From the NCBI RefSeq assembly GCF_002925905.1, contig NZ_PRDB01000001.1, forward strand, positions 930,001 through 994,000: a DNA stretch of 64,000 bases, in the 5' to 3' direction. This document shows, in pieces, positions 57,683 to 64,000 of the stretch. Within the stretch, counting starts at the first letter, position 1. The number at the start of each line of letters is the position of its first letter. Origin of the DNA: Klebsiella michiganensis (GTDB taxonomy: Bacteria; Pseudomonadota; Gammaproteobacteria; Enterobacterales; Enterobacteriaceae). Made by a program: the position numbers and the translations under genes. The notes beneath the pieces are model-generated. The model was not told the origin of the DNA and made no database searches. It saw nothing but the letters and a program-made list of their open reading frames with translations.

Positions 57683-58443
57683 GACAGCTTCTCCTCATAT
57701 GCCTGCTGGCTAATGATGTGGTTGACCAGGCGGCCGACGCCTTCCACTTCGACGATCACTTCATCGCCCGGCACCACGTCCGACAGCCCCTTCGGCGTGC
57801 CGGTGGCGATCATGTCGCCCGGCTGCAGGGTCATAAATTCGCTGAGGTAAGCGATCAGGAACGGAATGCTGAAGATCAGATCGGCGGTGGTGCCCTGCTG
57901 GCGCAGTTCGCCATTGACCCAGGTGCACAGCGCCAGGTTGTGCGGATCGGGGATCGTCTCTTTGCTGACGATCCACGGGCCTATCGGCGTCAGGGTGTCG
58001 CGGCTTTTGACCCGCAGGTTGGGACGATAGTAGTTTTCCAGGTAGTCGCGGATGGCGTAGTCGTTGCAGACGGTGTACCCGGCTACGTACTCCATGGCGT
58101 CGGCTTCGGTGACCTTACGCGCGGTTTTGCCGATCACCACCACCAGTTCAGCCTCGTAGTGCATGTACTCGACGTTATCCGGGCGCACCGACTCTTGCCT
58201 ATGGCCGATAAAGGTGTTGGGCGCTTTGATAAATACCAGCGGCTCGGTTGGCGGCGTAAACGCCAGCTCGCTGGCGTGATCGGCGTAGTTCAGGCCCAGC
58301 GCGAACAGGGTGCCGTCGGCGGGCGGCAGCCAGCGAAACTCGCCTTCCTGAAGTAACCTGCCGTTGGCGAGCTGGACCTGACCGCGTTCATCAACCTGGA
58401 CATCGTGCCGTTGCCCCTGCCACTCAATACGTGCCTGTTTCAT
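57679..58443 (-). CDS. hpaG2: HpaG2, OPET decarboxylase/isomerase, C-terminal half
   Basis: 254-aa FAH-family protein: FALGLNYADHASELAF, ELVVVIGKTARKVTEADAM, MQPG-type end LQPGDMIATGTPKGLSDV. In E. coli the two halves are fused as HpaG; here they are separate, overlapping genes. Decarboxylates and isomerises 5-oxo-pent-3-ene-1,2,5-tricarboxylate. Confidence 0.93.
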   Translation of the reverse strand: MKQARIEWQGQRHDVQVDERGQVQLANGRLLQEGEFRWLPPADGTLFALGLNYADHASELAFTPPTEPLVFIKAPNTFIGHRQESVRPDNVEYMHYEAELVVVIGKTARKVTEADAMEYVAGYTVCNDYAIRDYLENYYRPNLRVKSRDTLTPIGPWIVSKETIPDPHNLALCTWVNGELRQQGTTADLIFSIPFLIAYLSEFMTLQPGDMIATGTPKGLSDVVPGDEVIVEVEGVGRLVNHIISQQAYEEKLS

Positions 58444-59072
58444 GCTAGTTCTCCTTCAGCAACCACCGGGTTTTCCAGCGCCGGGAAGCCCTCGGCGAGA
58501 ATGCGTACGCGATCGCCGGGGCGCAGCGTAACGCGGGAGTGGGGCGTACCGATCAGAATCGCATCGCCGGGATTGAGGGTGGCGAATTCGCTCAGGGCGC
58601 TCAGCAGCTCGGCGGCGGAGCGCTGGAGATCGACGGTATTCCAGCTGTCCGCCTCGCGACCGTTGATTTCGGTGATGATGGTCAGGTTATCGACGTTGCT
58701 GAGCGGCGCGAGCGCGCCAAGCGGGCAGAAGCCGTCGCGGCATTTGGCTTTGATGGCCGGACGATAGAAGCTCTCTTCCGGCAGGCTGACGTCGTTCGCC
58801 AGCGCGTACCCGGCAATATAAGCCGCAGCGTCTTCCGCGGCGATTTTGCGTGCGGTTTTACCGACGATTAGCGCCACGGTGGCGCCGCTCTGCACGGTTT
58901 CGCCTTGCGGATAGGGAATGCTCTCGCCGTCGCCGATAACGGTGTTGCGCGGTTTGATAAACCAGACCGCGGTCTTCGGCGGGGTTTTATACGGGGCCTG
59001 CTGGAACGCTTCGCGCCAGGCGTCGAGCTGGCTGCGGTGGTTAAGCGCCACGGCGAAGATGGTACCTTTCAT
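58440..59072 (-). CDS. hpaG1: HpaG1, OPET decarboxylase/isomerase, N-terminal half
   Basis: 210 aa FAH-family half-enzyme: MKGTIFAVALNHRSQLDAW, WFIKPRNTVIGDGESIPY, LIVGKTARKIAAEDAAAYIA. First gene of the hpa meta-cleavage operon, 4-nt overlap with hpaG2, and divergent from hpaR. Pairs with HpaG2. Confidence 0.93.
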   Translation of the reverse strand: MKGTIFAVALNHRSQLDAWREAFQQAPYKTPPKTAVWFIKPRNTVIGDGESIPYPQGETVQSGATVALIVGKTARKIAAEDAAAYIAGYALANDVSLPEESFYRPAIKAKCRDGFCPLGALAPLSNVDNLTIITEINGREADSWNTVDLQRSAAELLSALSEFATLNPGDAILIGTPHSRVTLRPGDRVRILAEGFPALENPVVAEGELA

Positions 59073-59357
59073 TGACCACTCCTCTGCTACGGAATTAGGA
59101 AGTTAGTTAATTCATTAATATGTTAATGATCATCTTTTATGCTTTGCGGAAAGGTTTGGCAAACAGAAGTGAATGTTTTGTGATCGGATTAACAATAAAT
59201 TTACAGTTATATTTTTTATTTGTTGTTAATCAATTAGATAATTAATTTTCTTGTACCTTCTGGTACTTTTCAGAGGCAGAAACCGGTTGCCTTCAGAAGG
59301 AATTAGCGCTAATTATTAACTTATTAACAGATTGGGGATTTATTTCAGAGGTATGTG
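59073..59357. promoter_or_regulatory. hpaG-hpaR divergent promoter region
   Basis: A 285-bp very AT-rich gap with repeated TTAAT/ATTAA motifs (for example TTAGTTAATTCATTAATATG near 59102 and GATAATTAATTTTC near 59240). HpaR is expected to bind here and repress both directions. I could not single out the operator with certainty. Confidence 0.6.
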
Positions 59358-59795
59358 ATGCATGATTCGTTAACTATCGCGCTGCTGCAGGCGCGGGAAG
59401 CGGCGATGGCCCACTTTCGGCCCATCGTTAAACGCCACAATCTGACCGAGCAGCAGTGGCGTATCGTGCGCATCCTCGCCGAAAATCCGTCGATGGATTT
59501 TCACGATCTGGCCTTTCGCGCCTGTATTTTACGTCCGAGCCTGACCGGTATTCTGACCCGCATGGAGCGCGACGGCCTGGTGCTGCGTTTAAAACCGGTT
59601 AACGATCAGCGCAAGCTGTACGTTTCGCTGACGCCTGCGGGCCTGAAGCTGTATGAAAGCGCCCAGGCCCAGGTCGAAGAAGCCTATCGCCAGATAGAAG
59701 CCCAATTTACCGTCGAAAAAATGCGTCAGCTTACCGCGCTGCTGGAGGAGTTTATCGCCCTGGGGAATGGGGTGGGTGGAGAGGAAGAAGCGTAA
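59358..59795 (+). CDS. hpaR: HpaR, MarR-type repressor of the hpa operon
   Basis: 145 aa from ATG 59358 (AGAGG upstream; a GTG precedes it). Winged helix with CILRPSLTGILTRMERDGLV and NDQRKLYVSLTPAGLKLYES. Represses hpaG1-onward until 4-hydroxyphenylacetate or homoprotocatechuate binds. Confidence 0.94.
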   Translation: MHDSLTIALLQAREAAMAHFRPIVKRHNLTEQQWRIVRILAENPSMDFHDLAFRACILRPSLTGILTRMERDGLVLRLKPVNDQRKLYVSLTPAGLKLYESAQAQVEEAYRQIEAQFTVEKMRQLTALLEEFIALGNGVGGEEEA

Positions 59796-59867
59796 TTTTC
59801 CTTCCGTGAAGCTAGAAATATTCCCCCGGTCGCGCTGTGCTTACCGAGGCTACGGGCCGGTGCCATC

Positions 59868-59905
59868 CCGTAGCCCGGATAAGGCGCCAGCCGCCATCCG
59901 GGGAG
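59868..59905. repeat. Single REP unit after hpaR
   Basis: GTAGCCCGGATAAGGCGCCA and GCCGCCATCCGGGG form the usual REP stem-loop, in the 121-bp gap between convergent hpaR and the PLP enzyme gene. Confidence 0.75.
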
Positions 59906-59916
59906 TTCCCTGCCAC

Positions 59917-61131
59917 TCAGAACAGGGTATCGAGCTCTTCCAGCACGTTATACTGCTCGTCCACCAGCAGTAGGGTTTTCCATTTATCAAACGTCAGGCA
60001 CGGATGCGAGGTGCCGAACACCAGAATATCGCCGACCTGCACGTCGCTGCCTGGCGCGAGGCGCAGCATACAGTGCTGATCCATGATCCCCACGCTCTCG
60101 ATCCCCGCCGCAGACAGCTGCGCGCCGTTGCGATAGCGAGCGATCGGCTGCGGCAGTCCGGCGTCGAAGGCGCAGTCGCGCTTGCCGAAGTTGACCACCG
60201 CGCGATCCGCTTCCGGCACCGACTGGACCATCGCCATCAGCTCCAGCGCCGAGGTTAAATCACCGCCCAGATCGCAGGCGATCGGATCGCGCGCCACCAG
60301 CGCTTTCTGCGCGATATCGTAGATCCCCCGATCGTGGGTGATATAGCAGCCGGGACGGATAACGATCCGGCAGCGCGCCGGTTTCTTCGCCGCCAGCCAG
60401 ATATTGCACACCACGTCATACCAGACGGTACCGGCGCCGGTCAGCACAAACTCCCCCTCAACCAGATGTTCCATCCGGCAGGCCAAATCGGCGGCCTGGC
60501 GCAGCAGAGCCTCCACCTGCGGCTGCGGATCGTCGCCGTGCAACACCCCTTCATACAGCTCAAGTCCGCGCAGCTTAAGGCCCGGAAGGTCCGCGACGGC
60601 CTCCGCCAGGGTCTGCGCATCCTCAACGCTGCGGCAGCCGCAGCGCCCGCCAGCCACGCCCAGCTCAATCAGCACGTCCAGCGTTTGCCGCCGTTCGCTG
60701 AAAAAGGCCGACAGCGCGCGGGCGTTGGCGAGGCTATCGATGCAGCAGATAAACTCCGCCGCCCGGTAATGCGCCTTCAGGCGCGATACCGCCTGCATAT
60801 TCGCTCTGCCGACCAGCTGATTGACCATCAGAACGCGCTCAACGCCGCTGGCCATCGCCGCGCTGGCCTGCCAGGCGCTACCCACGCCGATTCCCCATGC
60901 GCCCGCCCGCTGCTGGGCCTGAAAAATCCACGGCGTCATCGTTGTTTTACCGTGCGGCGCCAGCGAGACGCCGCGCGCGTCGGCGTAGCGCTGCATCCAG
61001 GCGATGTTATTTTCCAGCGCCGTTTTTTTCAGCAGCGCGGCGGGGAGGCAGACCTCCTCCGCCAGCAGATTTGCCGGAGCGGCCATCACGGCGGCTTTGT
61101 GCGGAATAAGCGTATCGGAGTGGTATTTCAT
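59917..61131 (-). CDS. DSD1-like PLP D-amino-acid deaminase/dehydratase
   Basis: 404 aa. Fold-type III (alanine-racemase-like) barrel with the PLP lysine in APHGKTTMTPW (about residue 61). C-terminal domain has the likely zinc pair in TSHPCLTFDK. Family members include D-serine dehydratase and D-threonine aldolase. Divergent from an N-acyl-D-amino-acid deacylase, so it probably deaminates the D-amino acid released. Start has AAGGAT. Confidence 0.83.
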   Translation of the reverse strand: MKYHSDTLIPHKAAVMAAPANLLAEEVCLPAALLKKTALENNIAWMQRYADARGVSLAPHGKTTMTPWIFQAQQRAGAWGIGVGSAWQASAAMASGVERVLMVNQLVGRANMQAVSRLKAHYRAAEFICCIDSLANARALSAFFSERRQTLDVLIELGVAGGRCGCRSVEDAQTLAEAVADLPGLKLRGLELYEGVLHGDDPQPQVEALLRQAADLACRMEHLVEGEFVLTGAGTVWYDVVCNIWLAAKKPARCRIVIRPGCYITHDRGIYDIAQKALVARDPIACDLGGDLTSALELMAMVQSVPEADRAVVNFGKRDCAFDAGLPQPIARYRNGAQLSAAGIESVGIMDQHCMLRLAPGSDVQVGDILVFGTSHPCLTFDKWKTLLLVDEQYNVLEELDTLF

Positions 61132-61332
61132 AACACTATCCTTTTAGGGTTCATGCTCGGAATAAAGCTGAGTATCAATTTTAATTAATTGAAAAATATA
61201 AATTTAATATGTGATTTTTATTGTTTGTGAATAAAAGTATCACAATTTGATCTGGTTTTTGCGTAGTTTTCCACTGTTTTTCCGCCTTGTAAATGGTTAA
61301 CTTGTCGACAGAGTTGAAAGGGAGTCATTGCG

Positions 61333-62772
61333 ATGAAAGTTAACTGGCTTTTCAAAAACGTCACGGTCATTGACGGCAGCGGCGGACCGCAGTTTCGCGG
61401 CGACGTGGCGGTGAAGGGCGATCGGATTGTAGATATGGCCCCGGCGCTGAACCTGCCGGCGGAGCAGGTGATTGACGGGCAGGGGCGCGTGCTGGCGCCC
61501 GGGTTTATCGATGTGCATACCCATGACGACATCAACGTCATTCGTATGCCAGCCTATTTGCCCAAGCTGAGTCAGGGGGTGACGACGGTGATTGTCGGCA
61601 ACTGCGGGATCAGCGCGGCGACGGCGACCCTGCGCGACGGCGTGCCTGACCCGATGAACCTGCTGGGCGAGCAGGAGCACTTTGTTTACCCCACCGTTGA
61701 TGCTTACGCCCAGGCGGTGGAGGCGGCGAAGCCGTCATTGAACGTCGGCACGCTGATTGGCCATACCGCGCTGCGCAATAACCATATGGACGATCTGTTC
61801 CGTCCGGCGACGGACACCGAGATCGCCGGAATGCGGGTGCAGCTGCGCGACGCGCTGCGCCAGGGGGCACTGGGTCTGAGCAGCGGGCTGGCCTACGCCA
61901 GCGCGTTTCAGTCCACCACCGAAGAGGTGATGGCGCTGGCCGAGGAGCTGGCGGCGGAGGGGGGAATTTATACCACCCACCTGCGTTCTGAGTTCGAGCC
62001 GATTCTGGAGGCGCTCGACGAGGCGTTCCGCATTGGCCGCCACGGCAACGTGCCGGTGGTGGTCTCGCATCATAAGTGCGCCGGCGCGAAAAACTGGGGC
62101 CGCACCCGCGAGACGCTGGCCTTCTTCGATGAGATGCGCCAGCGCCAGGAGATTGCCTGCGACTGCTATCCCTACTCCGCCAGCTCATCGACGCTGGATA
62201 TGAAGCAGGTGACCGATGAGTTCGATATCGTCATCACCTGGTCGGAAGCGCAGCCCGAGCAGGCCGGGAAAACCCTGCGGCAGATTGCCGACGGCTGGCA
62301 GGTTAGCCTGCACGAGGCGGCGGCGCGGCTGATGCCCGCAGGCGCCATCTACTACAACATGGACGAGCAGGACGTGCGGCGGGTGCTGCGTTACCCGGTG
62401 ACCATGATCGGCTCCGACGGTCTGCCGAACGACCCGATGCCGCATCCGCGGCTGTGGGGCGCGTTCCCGCGAGTCCTGGGCCACTACTGCCGCGATGAAC
62501 GGCTGTTTCCGCTGACCACAGCTATCCACAAAATGACCGGGCTGTCGGCGGCGCGTTTCCAGCTGGCGGATCGTGGGTTGGTGAAAGTGGGCTACTTTGC
62601 CGATCTGGTGCTGTTCGATCCGCAGACGGTGCGCGATGTCGCCAGCTTCTCCGACCCGAAACAACCGGCGGAGGGGATCGAGGCGGTGATGGTCAACGGC
62701 GTGATGAGCTACGGCAGCGACAAAAAGATTATCGGGCGCGCGGGGCGTTTCCTGCGCCGCCAAATGAACTAA
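61333..62772 (+). CDS. N-acyl-D-amino-acid deacylase (D-aminoacylase)
   Basis: 479 aa amidohydrolase-superfamily enzyme. Metal motif GFIDVHTHDDINVI, the conserved Cys in IVGNCGISAAT, VVVSHHKCAG, and Asp in IGSDGLPNDPMPHPRLWGAF. Hydrolyses N-acyl-D-amino acids to free D-amino acid and acid. First of a three-gene operon with RidA and a symporter. Confidence 0.9.
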   Translation: MKVNWLFKNVTVIDGSGGPQFRGDVAVKGDRIVDMAPALNLPAEQVIDGQGRVLAPGFIDVHTHDDINVIRMPAYLPKLSQGVTTVIVGNCGISAATATLRDGVPDPMNLLGEQEHFVYPTVDAYAQAVEAAKPSLNVGTLIGHTALRNNHMDDLFRPATDTEIAGMRVQLRDALRQGALGLSSGLAYASAFQSTTEEVMALAEELAAEGGIYTTHLRSEFEPILEALDEAFRIGRHGNVPVVVSHHKCAGAKNWGRTRETLAFFDEMRQRQEIACDCYPYSASSSTLDMKQVTDEFDIVITWSEAQPEQAGKTLRQIADGWQVSLHEAAARLMPAGAIYYNMDEQDVRRVLRYPVTMIGSDGLPNDPMPHPRLWGAFPRVLGHYCRDERLFPLTTAIHKMTGLSAARFQLADRGLVKVGYFADLVLFDPQTVRDVASFSDPKQPAEGIEAVMVNGVMSYGSDKKIIGRAGRFLRRQMN

Positions 62773-62782
62773 GGAGTGCAAA

Positions 62783-63175
62783 ATGAGTATTAAACGTTAT
62801 GGCGTAGAAGGCGGTACCGGCACCGGCGGGCAGCATCTGCCGTTCGCGCGCGCGGTGGAGGCGGGGGGCTGGCTGTACGTTTCCGGCCAGACGCCGATGA
62901 AGGACGGTGAAGTGGTGGAAGGCGGAATTGTCGACCAGGCGCGTCTGGCGATTCAGAACTGCGTGGATATCATGACCGAAGCGGGCTACACCCTGGCCGA
63001 CGTGGTGCACGTCAAGGTGATCCTCACCGATGCGCGCTATTTCCAGTCTTTCAATAAAGTGTTCCGCGAGTTCTTTGGCGACAACCCGCCTGCCCGTATC
63101 TGCTGCGTCGCGGATCTGGTGGTGGATTGTAAAGTCGAAGTAGATGTGACCTGTTATAACGCGACTCGCGTGTAA
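62783..63175 (+). CDS. RidA-family enamine/imine deaminase
   Basis: 130 aa YjgF/YER057c/UK114 protein: FARAVEAGGWLYVSGQTPM, ARICCVADLVVDCKVEVDVT. RidA proteins hydrolyse reactive 2-aminoacrylate or imines made by PLP dehydratases, which suits the divergent PLP enzyme. Starts 10 nt after the deacylase with AAGGAG upstream. Confidence 0.92.
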   Translation: MSIKRYGVEGGTGTGGQHLPFARAVEAGGWLYVSGQTPMKDGEVVEGGIVDQARLAIQNCVDIMTEAGYTLADVVHVKVILTDARYFQSFNKVFREFFGDNPPARICCVADLVVDCKVEVDVTCYNATRV

Positions 63176-63196
63176 ATCCGAGCGCGAAAAATGGCA

Positions 63197-63216
63197 TCCC
63201 CTCCGCCCGGAGGGGA
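63197..63216 (+). terminator. Hairpin after the RidA gene
   Basis: TCCCCTCC-GCCC-GGAGGGGA, an 8-bp perfect stem followed by an A-rich tail. It lies between the RidA gene and the symporter, about 145 bp before the symporter start. Confidence 0.65.
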
Positions 63217-63359
63217 ATAAGAAAAAATGTGATATTGGCGCCAGACTGAATAAACAGAATGACGCCAGCGGTGTCGCTTTGCCTTTTTTCAGGCATTGTT
63301 TCTATCAACTTATAATATTCAGCAGTACGAGTATTATTTATTACGTCTGGATGTGAGCA

Positions 63360-64000
63360 ATGAATAATATGTCATTTCTGATTTGGTTTTCGATTTATGC
63401 CTGCGCGATGATTACGTTAGGTTGGTATGTATCGCGTAAGCAAAAAACCGGCGAAGATTTTTTACTGGGTGGTCGTTCACTGCCGATGATTCTGACCCTG
63501 GGATCAACCGTCGGTACCATGGTGGGCACCGGTTCCAGCGTCGGTGCCGTCGGGTTTGGCTACACTAACGGCTGGGCGGGGATGCTATATGGCCTTGGCG
63601 GTGCGATAGGTATCCTGCTGGTGGCGTGGCTATTTGCGCCGGTGCGTAAATTTCGCTTCATGACCATGAGCGAAGAAATGTCTTATTACACCGGCGGCAG
63701 TAAGATTATTAAAAACCTGGTCGCTATTCTTATTTTTATTGCCTCTATCGGGTGGCTCGGTGCGCATATTTTAGGTGGCGGTCTGTATCTCGCTTGGGCC
63801 AGCGGCATCGATATTAATATGGCCAAAATTATTATTGCGCTGGCCTTTGTGGTGTATGTCGGTATCGGCGGTTACTCTGCGGTCGTCTGGATCGATACTA
63901 TTCAGTCGATTGTTCTGTTCGTCGGTTTTATCCTGATGGCGATTCTGGCGGTACATCACGTCGGCGGCTGGAGCCATATTCAGCAGGCGGTTGATCCGGC
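63360..64000 (+). CDS. Sodium:solute symporter (SSS family), 3' end beyond window
   Basis: Begins MNNMSFLIWFSIYACAMIT at ATG 63360 and stays open to the window end (213 codons seen). SSS-family helices include GWYVSRKQKTGEDFLLGGRS, the TLGSTVGTMVGTGSSVGAVG sodium-site helix and GIGGYSAVVWIDTIQSIVLF. Probably imports the N-acyl-D-amino acid or D-amino acid used by the operon. Incomplete, so no total length. Confidence 0.9.
   Translation, partial: MNNMSFLIWFSIYACAMITLGWYVSRKQKTGEDFLLGGRSLPMILTLGSTVGTMVGTGSSVGAVGFGYTNGWAGMLYGLGGAIGILLVAWLFAPVRKFRFMTMSEEMSYYTGGSKIIKNLVAILIFIASIGWLGAHILGGGLYLAWASGIDINMAKIIIALAFVVYVGIGGYSAVVWIDTIQSIVLFVGFILMAILAVHHVGGWSHIQQAVDP

Overview
The window reads as chromosome of an indole-positive Klebsiella (K. 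oxytoca complex) or Raoultella. The reasons are a tryptophanase gene, an intrinsic FosA of the Klebsiella type behind a LysR gene, GC-rich enterobacterial coding, a choline-lyase microcompartment locus, a complete hpa locus beside btsT (the arrangement known from E. coli C/W), many E. coli yji-region homologues, and two kinds of REP repeat. The species call is inference. There are no tRNA, rRNA, CRISPR or prophage genes.

Region by region. (1) 1-1.7 kb: tryptophanase tnaA behind a TnaC-type leader peptide. (2) 1.9-12.8 kb, minus strand: one GRM2-type choline microcompartment operon (three near-identical shell genes, CutF, CmcD, CutO, an extended CutC, CutD, CmcE, a PduL-like phosphotransacylase, a flavoprotein-like protein and two SMR transporters). 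A MarT/FidL-like regulator pair lies upstream. (3) 14.6-21 kb: frameshifted tetR, quinone reductase/LysR, fosA, a brnTA toxin-antitoxin pair between REP elements, and an APC permease with an acetamidase. (4) 21.2-22.5 kb: an intact IS110-family element closely resembling IS621, inserted exactly into a REP element, with a recognisable bridge RNA. (5) 22.5-28.4 kb: MocR regulator, DUF1127 protein, a REP array, a MarR-HlyD-DUF2955 efflux cassette and a LysR gene. (6) 28.7-48.2 kb: yji block (yjiHG, M20 hydrolase, DUF3343-yjiL-yjiM, mdtM, yjiN, yjiA-yjiX-btsT) interrupted by ybdNM, a beta-trefoil lectin, RhtB/AraC, an Rpn nuclease, a semialdehyde dehydrogenase, a lipoprotein and yfaZ. (7) 48.5-59.8 kb: the full 4-hydroxyphenylacetate pathway hpaR, G1, G2, E, D, F, H, I, X, A, B, C. 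(8) 59.9-64 kb: an N-acyl-D-amino-acid catabolic locus (PLP deaminase, D-aminoacylase, RidA, sodium-solute symporter cut by the window end).

How it works together: most modules harvest carbon, nitrogen or energy from amino-acid- and choline-derived compounds (tryptophan, choline, 4-hydroxyphenylacetate, N-acyl-D-amino acids, pyruvate). Several have visible CRP boxes (tnaC, ybdN, lectin and btsT promoters), consistent with catabolite control. The most informative non-coding feature is the IS621-like bridge RNA: its donor and target guides, enclosing stems and the REP insertion site can all be read from the sequence.
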